A model generated the notes under the pieces. It saw only the letters and a list, made by a program, of their open reading frames with translations. It did not search any database and was not told the DNA's origin. DNA of 23,568 nucleotides from the IMG/VR virus record IMGVR_UViG_3300032326_000583, positions 1 through 23,568 of that record. One strand, 5' to 3'. This document shows, piece by piece, positions 1 through 7,823 of this stretch. The DNA comes from a virus. Positions within the stretch are counted from its first letter, which is position 1. The number at the start of each line of letters is the position of its first letter. The position numbers and the translations under genes were made by a program.

Positions 1-27
1 ACTTTTTATATCATCTTTTGTCAACAT
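1..27 (-). CDS. Start of a small gene cut by the left window edge
   Basis: Only the first nine codons (MLTKDDIKS) lie inside the window. The ATG follows directly after the TAA of the upstream 35-aa gene. A good Shine-Dalgarno sequence, AAAGGAG at 36-42 on the minus strand, sits 8 nt before this ATG, which supports a real start. Translation is probably coupled to the upstream gene. Function cannot be judged from nine residues. Confidence 0.55.
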
Positions 28-135
28 TTAATTAACTCCTTTTTTCATAAGTTTAACATAGTTTTTTCCATCTTTTGACTTCAAAAACTTCTTAGCATCA
101 GCTTTTATCATTTTTATTAGTTGTTTTATTTTCAT
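28..135 (-). CDS. Small basic hypothetical protein, 35 aa
   Basis: The 35-codon frame starts MKIKQLIKMIKADAKKF and ends KKGVN before TAA. The protein is strongly lysine-rich (about a third of residues) and probably helical at its N-terminus. It starts 3 nt after the stop of the 79-aa gene, and its own stop touches the next ATG, so the three genes read as one small operon. No family is recognised. The main support is the tight packing and the good ribosome-binding site for the next gene inside its 3' end. Being so short, it could still be a chance frame. Confidence 0.5.
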   Translation of the reverse strand: MKIKQLIKMIKADAKKFLKSKDGKNYVKLMKKGVN

Positions 136-138
136 AAT

Positions 139-378
139 TTAAGCAGGTTTGTATTCATTAAAACCGTTAAGTTTAACGGAATGAAAAGTGTTATCATATT
201 CAACAATATTATCTAATTCAAAACCATCAAAATTTCTTTTACTAAGATATTTTTCTAATTTTTTTTTAGAAAACTTAATTGCCTCATCCTCATTATCGGC
301 CATAATAGCCGTATCTATGTTTTTTATGTCACTATCAAAGTACACAGTATAAGTTACATTATATTTTGTCATATACAT
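139..378 (-). CDS. Hypothetical protein, 79 aa
   Basis: This is an unrecognised small acidic/basic mixed protein starting MYMTKYNVTYTVYFDSD. Its N-terminus looks like a beta strand pair (NVTYTVYF), followed by an alanine/acidic stretch (TAIMADNEDEAIKF) and a helix (KKKLEKYLSK). The pattern resembles small single-domain alpha/beta phage proteins, in which strand residues and an 'A-DNEDEAI-F' helix are common, but no family is assigned. A second in-frame ATG lies at codon 3 (370-372), so the start could be two residues later. No clear Shine-Dalgarno is present. It leads the minus-strand cluster that runs off the left edge and is divergent from the structural genes. Confidence 0.65.
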   Translation of the reverse strand: MYMTKYNVTYTVYFDSDIKNIDTAIMADNEDEAIKFSKKKLEKYLSKRNFDGFELDNIVEYDNTFHSVKLNGFNEYKPA

Positions 379-552
379 ATAATATACACTGTATTTTTAC
401 TTAAAACAAGCGAAAAGCGCCATAGTTTTAAAGAAATTAAGCAGTAAAATCAATAACTTAACAACTATTTTTTGCCGGACTATCTTTGTTCTTGTGTTTT
501 TTTCAAAAAAAATCAATATTTTTGATAAAGAATCACACTAAATAGTAAATAT
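379..552. other. Divergent intergenic region, no gene seen
   Basis: This 174-bp gap lies between the minus-strand cluster and the plus-strand structural genes. It holds the possible minus-strand -10 box at 392-399, a T7-C-A8 run at 497-512, and a 5-bp AU-rich stem ATCAA/TTGAT at 512-526 with no following U run. No exact TATAAATA is present for the plus strand, so the source of transcription for the first structural genes is not visible. Confidence 0.5.
392..399 (-). promoter_or_regulatory. Possible weak late-type -10 box (TAAAAATA)
   Basis: On the minus strand the sequence reads TAAAAATA, one mismatch from the T4 late -10 box TATAAATA. By T4 spacing the transcript would start near 386, 7 nt before the ATG at 378. 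The same 7-nt spacing occurs at the stronger minus-strand site at 22311-22318. In such AT-rich DNA a one-mismatch match is weak evidence. Confidence 0.25.
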
Positions 553-684
553 ATGATTGATTTTGATAAAATTGATGATTTATCATTTATGATTGATGAT
601 AGTGATTCGAAAAAACTAAAAAAGGCAAAAAATTATGGCAAGAAAAGTATCAGGAAATACAAACGCATCAAAAAAAACAAGTAA
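553..684 (+). CDS. Tiny hypothetical ORF, 43 aa
   Basis: The frame runs from ATG 553 to TAA 682-684. The N-terminal half is acidic (MIDFDKIDDL, MIDDSDS), and the C-terminal half is rich in lysine and arginine (KKSIRKYKRIKKNK). It overlaps the next small ORF by 50 nt in a different frame. No Shine-Dalgarno is obvious. The charge-split composition could be real, or a by-product of AT-rich sequence in which AAA and GAT codons are frequent. No family is recognised. Confidence 0.35.
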   Translation: MIDFDKIDDLSFMIDDSDSKKLKKAKNYGKKSIRKYKRIKKNK

Positions 685-784
685 ACCGAAAAAAACAAGT
701 ATAGGACGAGGTTTTCATAGTAAATGTATGATGAATAAACATAAAAGAAGAAGTTATAAGAAGTATAGAGGCCAAGGAAGATAG
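635..784 (+). CDS. Small very basic protein, 49 aa
   Basis: The frame starts MARKVSGNTN and ends YKKYRGQGR. About 17 of 49 residues are K or R, with a central GRGFHSKCMMNKHKRR stretch, so it should bind nucleic acid or another polyanion. Short basic proteins ending in a YRGQGR-like tail occur beside baseplate genes in marine T4-like phages, as far as I recall; the function is unknown. Its TAG stop (782-784) shares the G of the GTG start of the PAAR gene, a tight TAGTG coupling. The AAGGAAG near its 3' end serves the next gene. Confidence 0.6.
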   Translation: MARKVSGNTNASKKTSKPKKTSIGRGFHSKCMMNKHKRRSYKKYRGQGR

Positions 785-1047
785 TGCCGGGCGTTGCACG
801 TAGAGATACAGACGCTGCCGTCGGCGTTGCGTTTGATGGAAGTTCAAATGTTTTTGTAAATAGTTTTGGAGTTGTTAGAATTGGCGATAGAGTTCAAGGA
901 CACGGATTGCCGCCACATAGTCCATCGCCACCAATGATAGAAGGCTCAGAAAACGTATTTGTAAATGGTATTGGTGTAGTAAGAGCAGGTGATTCAGCAT
1001 CTTGTGGCGATATTATTAGTGGTTCTGATAATGTTTCAGTAAATTAA
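784..1047 (+). CDS. PAAR-repeat baseplate spike tip protein (gp5.4-like), 87 aa
   Basis: PAAR proteins form the sharp metal-stabilised tip that sits on the central spike (gp5 in T4) and punctures the outer membrane on tail contraction. Family features are clear. The N-terminus is MPGVARRDTD. Two repeats of the form 'GSxNVFVNxxGVVRxGD' lie at residues 19-34 and 54-69, and a third 'GSDNVSVN' closes the protein. A His-Gly segment (QGHGLPPH) and a 'CGDII' segment match the usual metal-binding region. T4 gp5.4 is of similar size (about 97 aa). The start is GTG, supported by AAGGAAG just upstream and the 1-nt overlap with the preceding stop; no ATG is available nearby in frame. Confidence 0.9.
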   Translation: MPGVARRDTDAAVGVAFDGSSNVFVNSFGVVRIGDRVQGHGLPPHSPSPPMIEGSENVFVNGIGVVRAGDSASCGDIISGSDNVSVN

Positions 1048-1055
1048 TATAAATA
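1048..1055 (+). promoter_or_regulatory. T4-type late promoter box TATAAATA, in front of gp25
   Basis: This is an exact TATAAATA directly after the PAAR stop codon. In T4 late promoters the box spans about -13 to -6, which puts +1 at 1061, the A of the gp25 ATG. A transcript from here would be leaderless. It shares the 17-nt context AAATTAATATAAATATA with the promoter at 22937. Confidence 0.6.
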
Positions 1056-1060
1056 TACAT

Positions 1061-1486
1061 ATGCCAAACTACGATGCTGGTTCTTTAAACAGAAGTAAAA
1101 GAGCCACAAGACAATATAGAGATTTAGACTTAGATTTTGGTCGTAATACGGTTACAAATGATATTAATAAATTAACAGATGTAGAAGCTGTTAAAAGAAG
1201 TGTAAGAAATTTAATTAATACATCACACTTTGAAAGACCTTTTCATCCTGAAATAGGTTCAAATATAAGAGCGATGTTATTTGAATTAATGACACCATTG
1301 ACTGCTTTGAATCTACAAAGAAAAGTACACGAGGTGTTACAAAATTTTGAACCAAGAATCAAATTGGTTCAAGTATCAGCAAGACCTGATATTGATAGAA
1401 ATTCATATGATTTGAGTATTTACTTTTACGTTATTGGTTCTGCTGAATTGATTACGGTACAAACATTTTTAGAAAGACTAAGATAA
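1061..1486 (+). CDS. 25: Baseplate wedge subunit gp25
   Basis: gp25 is a conserved sheath-initiating wedge protein of contractile tails. It joins the gp6/gp7/gp53 wedge to the first sheath ring. The 141-aa length is close to T4 gp25 (132 aa). The diagnostic central segment 'HFERPFHPEIGSNIRAMLFE' lies at residues 56-75, followed by helix 'LNLQRKVHEVLQNFEPRI' and strands 'LVQVSARPD' and 'YDLSIYFYVIG', the usual GPW/gp25 order. It lies between the PAAR tip and gp6, and gp6 starts 1 nt after its stop. The only upstream signal is the late -10 box ending 5 nt before the ATG, and no Shine-Dalgarno is visible. Confidence 0.93.
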   Translation: MPNYDAGSLNRSKRATRQYRDLDLDFGRNTVTNDINKLTDVEAVKRSVRNLINTSHFERPFHPEIGSNIRAMLFELMTPLTALNLQRKVHEVLQNFEPRIKLVQVSARPDIDRNSYDLSIYFYVIGSAELITVQTFLERLR

Positions 1487-1487
1487 T

Positions 1488-3344
1488 ATGGCAAGTAATA
1501 AATTAGAAGTATCAGATTTTGATTTTGATGCTGTCAAGGCCAATTTAAAAACGTTTTTACAAAGTCAATCAGAATTTTCAGATTATAATTTTGAAGGTTC
1601 AGGTTTTGCTATTCTTTTAGATATACTTGCTTACAATACTCACTATCTAGGTTTCAATGCTAATATGTTAGCAAATGAAATGTACTTAGACAGCGCTGAC
1701 ATAAGAAAAAATATTGTGTCTATCGCTAAAATGTTAAACTACACACCATCATCAGTAAAATCACCAGTAGCAAATATAGATATTGAAGTGAATGATGCTA
1801 CAGGTTCAACTTTAACATTAACAAAGGGCACCGTATTTACAACTACAGTTTCAGGAGTAGGTTATCAATATATAACAAACGAAGATTATACAATTACTCC
1901 TGCAAATGGTGTATTTAATTTTTCAAATGTAGATATTTACGAAGGCACGTTAGTTACGTTTAGATATACAGTTGATAAAAATGATCCAGACCAGAGATTT
2001 TTAATTCAAAATTCAAATGCAGATACAACAACATTAAAAGTATCTGTACAAAATGGTTCTACAGATACAACTACAAATATTTATTCTTTAGCTGGCGGTT
2101 TCAATAATGTAACAGACACATCTAAAGTTTATTTTTTACAAGAAGTAGAAGATGGTAAATTTGAAGTTTATTTTGGTGATGGTGTTTTAGGTGCAGCTGT
2201 TTCAACAGGCAATATAGTAATTTTAGAATATATTGTTACAAATAGAGATGAATCTAACGGAGCTTCTACATTTACTTTAGCAACAACTATCGGTGGATTT
2301 TCTGATATTACAATTACAACTAATTCTGTATCACAAGGTGGTAATGCTGCTGAATCTAAAGAGTCAATTCGTTTTAATGCGCCATTAAACTATTCGGCAC
2401 AAAATAGAGCAGTAACAACTTCTGATTATGAAACTATTGTAAGATCGATTTATCCAAATGCTTTATCAGTAAGTGCTTGGGGAGGAGAAGATGATGAAAC
2501 TCCTGTTTATGGAACGGTAAAAATTGCAATCAAAGCGGCCAGTGGTTCAACACTTACAACTTCTACAAAAGCAAATATAATTAAGGCATTAAAACCTTAT
2601 AACGTTGCTTCAGTAAGACCTGTTATCGTTGATCCTGAAACCACTTCTATTTTAATTACTAGTAATGTAAAATATGATTCAAGATTAACTACAAAATCAT
2701 CTACAACTTTAAAATCAGATGTATTAAGTGCGTTAACAAATTATAATTCAAACACTTTACAAAAATTTGATAGTATATTCAGATATTCTAAAATTGTTGG
2801 GTTAATTGATGATACAGACACTAGTATAGTTTCAAATATAACTACAATAAAAATTAAAAAAACATTTACACCAACATTAAGTTTATCTACAAAATATGAT
2901 GTATATTTTAGAAACGCTTTATATAATCCTGTATTGGGTTATAATTCTTCACAAGGTGGTATTTTAGAATCTTCAGGTTTCAAAGTAAGCGGCGATACAA
3001 TAAATGTTTATTTTTTAGATGATGATGGTGCAGGTAATATAAGAAGATATAGATTATCTGGTGGTGTAAGAACATATATTAATAATACACAAGGCACAAT
3101 CAATTACACAACAGGACAAATTACTTTAAATTCTTTAAATATAACGACAATAGAAAATATAAGAGGTGAAACTTCAACGTCTATAGAATTAACTGTAAAA
3201 CCAAATTCAAATGATATTGTTCCTGTAAGAGATCAAATTATAGAAATTGACGTTGATAATTCTAATATTACAGTAGAAGTAGATACTTTTTTAGGTGGTT
3301 CAGCTGATGCAGGAATAGGTTACACAACATCAACTAGCTATTAA
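1488..3344 (+). CDS. 6: Baseplate wedge subunit gp6 (baseplate J-like)
   Basis: gp6 forms the continuous ring of wedge dimers that holds the baseplate together around the hub. The 618-aa length is close to T4 gp6 (660 aa). The N-terminus 'VKANLKTFLQSQSEFSDYNF', followed by 'EGSGFAILLDILAYNTHYLGF', is typical of the family. The middle 'RFNAPLNYSAQNRAVTTSDYETIVRSIYPNA' (about residues 293-323) is the strongly conserved baseplate-J segment. The C-terminal half is beta-rich and ends in a Gly/Ser/Thr tail. It follows gp25 with a 1-nt gap, and the next gene starts 5 nt after its stop, so the three genes are very probably co-transcribed. Confidence 0.93.
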   Translation: MASNKLEVSDFDFDAVKANLKTFLQSQSEFSDYNFEGSGFAILLDILAYNTHYLGFNANMLANEMYLDSADIRKNIVSIAKMLNYTPSSVKSPVANIDIEVNDATGSTLTLTKGTVFTTTVSGVGYQYITNEDYTITPANGVFNFSNVDIYEGTLVTFRYTVDKNDPDQRFLIQNSNADTTTLKVSVQNGSTDTTTNIYSLAGGFNNVTDTSKVYFLQEVEDGKFEVYFGDGVLGAAVSTGNIVILEYIVTNRDESNGASTFTLATTIGGFSDITITTNSVSQGGNAAESKESIRFNAPLNYSAQNRAVTTSDYETIVRSIYPNALSVSAWGGEDDETPVYGTVKIAIKAASGSTLTTSTKANIIKALKPYNVASVRPVIVDPETTSILITSNVKYDSRLTTKSSTTLKSDVLSALTNYNSNTLQKFDSIFRYSKIVGLIDDTDTSIVSNITTIKIKKTFTPTLSLSTKYDVYFRNALYNPVLGYNSSQGGILESSGFKVSGDTINVYFLDDDGAGNIRRYRLSGGVRTYINNTQGTINYTTGQITLNSLNITTIENIRGETSTSIELTVKPNSNDIVPVRDQIIEIDVDNSNITVEVDTFLGGSADAGIGYTTSTSY

Positions 3345-3349
3345 TTTTT

Positions 3350-5962
3350 ATGGCTATATTCAAAGACAAAATTTCAAACTTCGTAGGCTCACAGGTACCA
3401 GATTTCGTACTTGACGATCATCCTAAATTTTTACAATTTTTAAAAACATATTATACATTCATGGAAGCAGCTGAATTGACAGTTACTTCCGTTGAAACTA
3501 CTGATGGCATACAATTAGAAACAGAAACCAATCAAGAAAATAAATTAATATTAGACGGTTCAAAAATTGAATCGGATAAAACTCCTATAGATGAAGGAGA
3601 TAAATTAATTTTAGAAAGTTCTATTTTTGGAAAATTTACAAAAGGTGAAATTATACAAGGTCAAATTTCAAAAGCCACTTCAACAATATTAACTGAAGAT
3701 TTAAATAACAATAGATTGTTTATTGTTGCACAAAACAAATTTATTAAAGGAGAAACAATTTTAGGACTATCATCTAATGCTAGTGCTATAATTAATAATT
3801 ATAAACAAAATCCTGTAAGCAACATACAAGAATTATTAAACTTTAGAGATCCTGATAAAGTTATTTCAAATTTTTTAACGCAATTTAGAAATGAATTTTT
3901 AGTTACACTGCCTGAAAATTTAAATTCAAGTGTTAATAAAAGAAATTTAATTAAGAACATAAAGTCTTTATATAATAAAAAAGGTACACAAACAGGACAT
4001 GAAGTATTTTTTAGATTATTATTTAATGAAACTTCTGAAACTTTTTATCCTCGTGAACAAATGTTAAGGATATCTGATGGTAAATTTACATCTAATAAAG
4101 TTTTAAGAACTATTAACGTAATAGGAAATTCTTCTAATTTAATAGGTAGAACAATTACTGGTCAAATATCAAATGCAACTGCTATAGTTGAAGATGTTAC
4201 AAATTTTTTAATTGGTGTAGACAATGTATCTGAATTTGTTTTAAATTCTAATAGTATTATAGGTTCTTTTATAGTTGGTGAACAAGTTATAGGAACTTCC
4301 AGCGATAATGATGATATTTTAATCAAAGCTAATATTACAGGTATTCCTATTTCAAAAGTAATTACAAATGGAGGATTTTTACATTCAGAATTTGAAAATG
4401 TTGATATTGTTGGAGGTGGCGAATCATCTATTATTCAAACTAAAACTATTTCTTCTGGAGGTATTAATGAAATTTTAATTGATATATCAGGATCAGGATA
4501 TGACATAGGAGATAATTTAATTTTTAATAACACTAATACTAATGGAGGAGGAGCTGCAGGTTTTATTTCTGTAGTTAATGGAGCATTTACACCTGAAGAT
4601 AGTACAAGTACAACAGAAGATCATATTATATTAGAAGATGCAACTACACAATTTGACACATATCAAGGAAATAAATTAATACAAGAAATAGGTACAGGTA
4701 ATAGAGATATAACAGATATATTTTTGTATAATCAAGGTTCTGGATATAAATCTTTACCTATCATTTCAGTTTCCACAACAGGAGGAACGGGTTGCAAACT
4801 GAAATCTTTTGGTTCAAATATTGGTAGCATATTAGATTTAAATACTGTTGAATTAGGAATTAAATATGACTTACCTCCTACACCTCCTACATTAAATTTT
4901 TTCAAATCTTGCATAGTTTTAAATGCTTCGTTAATATTTGTACAAGGAGAAATAGTTACAATTACCGGCGGCATAACTGCTACTGTTGTAAGTTACAATT
5001 CACAAACAGGTTTACTAATTTTAAAAAATAACTCAGGAACAATTAACATAGATACATTCGTTACAGGAGCAATTTCAGGAGCTACGGCTACAATAAAAAA
5101 AATAGATAACGCTACGTCTACAGTAAATATTGGTGCTATAGGCGATACTGAAGGACTTTTCATAAACGAAGATGGATTTGTTTCCGAATCTACTATGAAA
5201 ATACAAGATAGTTTATTTTATCAAGATTTTTCATATGTTATAAAAATATCTAGGTCAATTAATGATTGGAGAGATAATTTTAAAAAAACAATGCATACAG
5301 CAGGTTTTTTATTTTCAGGACAAGTAAATATACAATCAACAATAAATGCAAAAATTAAATTTCCTATTGTTGGACGAGTTTCAGGATTTAATGAAGGACC
5401 TTTATTCAGCATTCTTAGTACTTTATTCTCTACAATATTTGGTAGAAGATTAGGTACAATAGATGATGGAACAACTTTGAGAGTTAACGCAAATTTAGGA
5501 ATTACATCAGATTTAAATACAACTCAAGGTTCTCCTTTCTCCACTACAACAAGAGATATAACTTTAAGAAGATCTCCTGTAAATTTATCTTTTGCTTCGA
5601 GGGTTAGAGATACTTTTAACAATACAAGAGTCGTACAAGGATTTGCATATGCTGGACCTCGTTACGAAACAATTAACAAACAGGTTCTAGGTGCTTTTAT
5701 TAGAAGTATAGACACAAATTATTCTATAGCTGAATTAGGAAATAATTTAACATTCGGAACAAAAACAATTCTTGATGGTATTGATAACACATTATTGTTT
5801 TGTTCTACAGAAACGGGAAGAAAAATAAAAACAAAATTAAGTATACCAGCAGAGGTATCCATAATAGCTCCATTTAATCAATTTGATAATACGGTAGTTA
5901 AGTTTGACCAAACTTTAGACACTGATGGAAACCCTATAACTTTTGATGATGCAACACCGTAA
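3350..5962 (+). CDS. Large baseplate/virion structural protein, 870 aa, in the gp7 position
   Basis: The N-terminal segment 'VPDFVLDDHPKFLQFLKTYY' (about residues 16-35) matches the opening of a large structural protein found after gp6 in marine T4-like phages. A conserved helical block with 'LPENLNSSVNKRNLIKNIKS' and 'GTQTGHEVFFRLLFNE' follows near residues 185-225. Between and after these lie several small beta modules of the type 'GExIxGxxSxATAxV' (near residues 101, 134, 266, 309, 533 and 572) and two GSGY motifs (near 380 and 462). The C-terminal part has a domain around 'YQDFSYVIKISRSINDWRD' (about 623). The position directly after gp6 is that of gp7 in T4, but homology to gp7 itself is not shown. 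It probably sits in the outer baseplate wedge. Confidence 0.7.
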   Translation: MAIFKDKISNFVGSQVPDFVLDDHPKFLQFLKTYYTFMEAAELTVTSVETTDGIQLETETNQENKLILDGSKIESDKTPIDEGDKLILESSIFGKFTKGEIIQGQISKATSTILTEDLNNNRLFIVAQNKFIKGETILGLSSNASAIINNYKQNPVSNIQELLNFRDPDKVISNFLTQFRNEFLVTLPENLNSSVNKRNLIKNIKSLYNKKGTQTGHEVFFRLLFNETSETFYPREQMLRISDGKFTSNKVLRTINVIGNSSNLIGRTITGQISNATAIVEDVTNFLIGVDNVSEFVLNSNSIIGSFIVGEQVIGTSSDNDDILIKANITGIPISKVITNGGFLHSEFENVDIVGGGESSIIQTKTISSGGINEILIDISGSGYDIGDNLIFNNTNTNGGGAAGFISVVNGAFTPEDSTSTTEDHIILEDATTQFDTYQGNKLIQEIGTGNRDITDIFLYNQGSGYKSLPIISVSTTGGTGCKLKSFGSNIGSILDLNTVELGIKYDLPPTPPTLNFFKSCIVLNASLIFVQGEIVTITGGITATVVSYNSQTGLLILKNNSGTINIDTFVTGAISGATATIKKIDNATSTVNIGAIGDTEGLFINEDGFVSESTMKIQDSLFYQDFSYVIKISRSINDWRDNFKKTMHTAGFLFSGQVNIQSTINAKIKFPIVGRVSGFNEGPLFSILSTLFSTIFGRRLGTIDDGTTLRVNANLGITSDLNTTQGSPFSTTTRDITLRRSPVNLSFASRVRDTFNNTRVVQGFAYAGPRYETINKQVLGAFIRSIDTNYSIAELGNNLTFGTKTILDGIDNTLLFCSTETGRKIKTKLSIPAEVSIIAPFNQFDNTVVKFDQTLDTDGNPITFDDATP

Positions 5963-5968
5963 TATATG

Positions 5969-5976
5969 TATAAATA
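5969..5976 (+). promoter_or_regulatory. T4-type late promoter box TATAAATA
   Basis: An exact late -10 box lies in the 31-nt gap before the fibre-like gene at 5994. Predicted +1 is near 5982, leaving a 12-nt leader. The surrounding 20-nt stretch GTATAAATATAACAAAAGAA is identical to that at 7815, which supports a functional promoter element. Confidence 0.75.
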
Positions 5977-5993
5977 TAACAAAAGAATAATTA

Positions 5994-7292
5994 ATGGCTA
6001 AGCAAACACTCAACATAGGTACATCAGCAAACGACGGAACGGGTACAAACCTTCGTTCTGGTGGTACAATTATAAACGATAACTTTAATGAAATTTATAC
6101 TGCAATAGGAAATGGTAGTACTATTACATTTACACCAAGCGGTTCAGTTGCCCTTACAAATAAAACTATTAGTGGTTCAAGTAATACACTATCTAACATT
6201 GGTAATTCTTCTTTAACAAATTCAAGTTTCAGTATAAGAGATGACTCATCATCAGCAATATCAATTTCATTAGGTGGTACTTTAAAATTAAAAAGTAATG
6301 ATGGTATTACAACAACAGTAAGTCAAGGCGACACGATTACAATAGGTTTAGATAGTAATGTTCTTACTGAAACTTCAACAGATACTTTAACAAATAAAAC
6401 AATTGCGGCCGGTTCTAATACAATAACAGGCCTTACAAATACAAATTTAAGTGGTACGGCTGGTATTACAAATGCTAATATACAAAATGCTTTCATACAA
6501 TTCTCAGACGAATCATCTACATCTAATTCTGTTTCATTAGGAGGAAAATTAGAGTTTCTTGCTGGTGAAGGAATAAACACTATTGTCGGAGCTAGTTCAT
6601 TAACTATATCTGCTGAATTAGCAACTTCTTCAAATGCAGGTGTTGCTTCATTTAATACTGCTAGTTTTGCAGTTTCAAATGGAGATGTTACAATTAAAAG
6701 TGCCGGAGTTTCAAATGCTCAATTAGTAAATTCTACTGTATCTATTGGTGGTAATACAATCACATTAGGTGCGGCCGCTACTACATCAATATCAAATTTA
6801 TCCTTAACGGGAACAGGAACAATAGATTCTACAGGTTCAGGAAATAAAATAAGATTTAACTTTGCCAACGTAGGTGCTAGACCAGATGCTACAACATATC
6901 AAGGTGCATTAGCTGTAGTAACAGGTACAGCAAAAGTATATTTTGCTGATTCTGGTGGTTGGAACGAAATTGCTTCTGAAAACTCTAGTATTAATTTATT
7001 TTCAGACGTTGACTTAGTAACATCAGCTCCAACAGGAAAACAAACTTTAAGTTGGGTTCAATCAACAGGTAGATTTGTACCAGCAACACTTGGTGCAACT
7101 ACATTACTTACAGGTGACGGATCAACTAAAAATTTTACTATAACTAACCTATATAATGTAAACAATATTTTAGTTTTTGTAAATGGTATTTGTTTAGAAC
7201 CTACAAACGATTATACTGTTTCAGGAACAACATTAACTTTCGATACAGCACCTGTGGCAAGTGCTAGTATAATGATAAGATACTTAGGATAA
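5994..7292 (+). CDS. Fibre-like virion structural protein, 432 aa
   Basis: The N-terminus 'MAKQTLNIGTSANDGTG...INDNFNEIYTAIG' is a recurrent attachment-type opening of tail appendage proteins in marine phages. The body is low in charged residues and rich in Ser, Thr, Asn and Gly. It contains two related blocks of about 60 aa, roughly residues 62-120 and 140-203, each with 'LTNKTI.GSNT' and then 'SISLGG.L.L...GI.T'. The C-terminus 'LLTGDGSTKNFTI...VNGICLEP...YTVSGTTLTFDTAPV' (about 373-432) is a common beta-rich fibre end module. It is probably a trimeric short fibre or a baseplate-attached receptor-binding protein. It has its own late promoter, and the C1q-like gene follows 1 nt after its stop, perhaps as partner or fibre tip. 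Confidence 0.7.
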   Translation: MAKQTLNIGTSANDGTGTNLRSGGTIINDNFNEIYTAIGNGSTITFTPSGSVALTNKTISGSSNTLSNIGNSSLTNSSFSIRDDSSSAISISLGGTLKLKSNDGITTTVSQGDTITIGLDSNVLTETSTDTLTNKTIAAGSNTITGLTNTNLSGTAGITNANIQNAFIQFSDESSTSNSVSLGGKLEFLAGEGINTIVGASSLTISAELATSSNAGVASFNTASFAVSNGDVTIKSAGVSNAQLVNSTVSIGGNTITLGAAATTSISNLSLTGTGTIDSTGSGNKIRFNFANVGARPDATTYQGALAVVTGTAKVYFADSGGWNEIASENSSINLFSDVDLVTSAPTGKQTLSWVQSTGRFVPATLGATTLLTGDGSTKNFTITNLYNVNNILVFVNGICLEPTNDYTVSGTTLTFDTAPVASASIMIRYLG

Positions 7293-7293
7293 T

Positions 7294-7794
7294 ATGCCAC
7301 AATCAAACGCTTTTAAATTCGCTAACAATGTTTTGGCTAATGGTGGTTTTGACTCTACGGATTTAATAGGAGGTGGACCAGCGTTTAGAGCATACGTGAA
7401 TACTGCACAAACAATAACATCAGGCAGTCAACAAAAAGTAACTTTTGGTACTGAAAATTTTGATACCAACAACAACTTTGCTTCTAGTACTTTTACTCCT
7501 ACAGTTGCAGGTTATTATCAACTTAATAGTACAGTTCGTATTCAAGGAGGCTCTAGCACCGGTGAAAATATGATTGTTATTTGGAAAAATGGATCTGAAC
7601 ATTCTCGTGGTGTTAACCAGCAGGGAACTGAACAAGGTGTTAGTTTCTATTCAATGCAGGTATCAGATATATTATATGCTAATGGTTCTACTGATTACTT
7701 TGAAATTGCCATTCAACAAACTAGTGGGTCTGATAAAGAAATTACAGCTGCTTCGTATATCTCATACTTTAGTGGCTGTTTGTTAAGAAAATAA
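7294..7794 (+). CDS. C1q/TNF-like jelly-roll protein, 166 aa
   Basis: The C-terminal part, about residues 30-166, matches the C1q-like fold. It has the opening strand 'FRAYVNTAQTI' (31-41), the typical 'VTFGTENFDTNNNF' turn, the strongly conserved 'FTPTVAGYYQLNSTVRI' (67-83), and final strands ending 'YISYFSGCLLRK'. C1q-like domains are trimeric jelly rolls used as binding heads in phage tail fibres. There is no collagen-like region here; only a short N-terminal lead of about 30 residues precedes the domain. The gene starts 1 nt after the fibre-like gene, so a head-on-fibre partnership is a reasonable inference. Confidence 0.75.
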   Translation: MPQSNAFKFANNVLANGGFDSTDLIGGGPAFRAYVNTAQTITSGSQQKVTFGTENFDTNNNFASSTFTPTVAGYYQLNSTVRIQGGSSTGENMIVIWKNGSEHSRGVNQQGTEQGVSFYSMQVSDILYANGSTDYFEIAIQQTSGSDKEITAASYISYFSGCLLRK

Positions 7795-7815
7795 CTATGA
7801 TATTAATTAATGATG

Positions 7816-7823
7816 TATAAATA
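7816..7823 (+). promoter_or_regulatory. T4-type late promoter box TATAAATA
   Basis: An exact late -10 box lies in the 50-nt gap before the gp8-like gene. Predicted +1 is near 7829, giving a 16-nt leader. The flanking 20 nt from 7815 are identical to the promoter at 5968. Confidence 0.75.

Noticed and set aside
497-526. T7-C-A8 run and following ATCAA/TTGAT stem as a terminator
   Set aside because: The T/A run has almost no loop and the second stem is only 5 AU-rich pairs without a U tract.
544-551. AGTAAATA upstream of the first tiny plus-strand ORF as a late promoter
   Set aside because: It has two mismatches to TATAAATA, and the predicted start would fall inside the ATG codon; such near-matches are common in AT-rich DNA.
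7574-7786. Plus-strand alternative frame of 70 codons inside the C1q-like gene
   Set aside because: Fully nested in a better supported gene in another frame; the product is Leu/Lys-rich and resembles no family.
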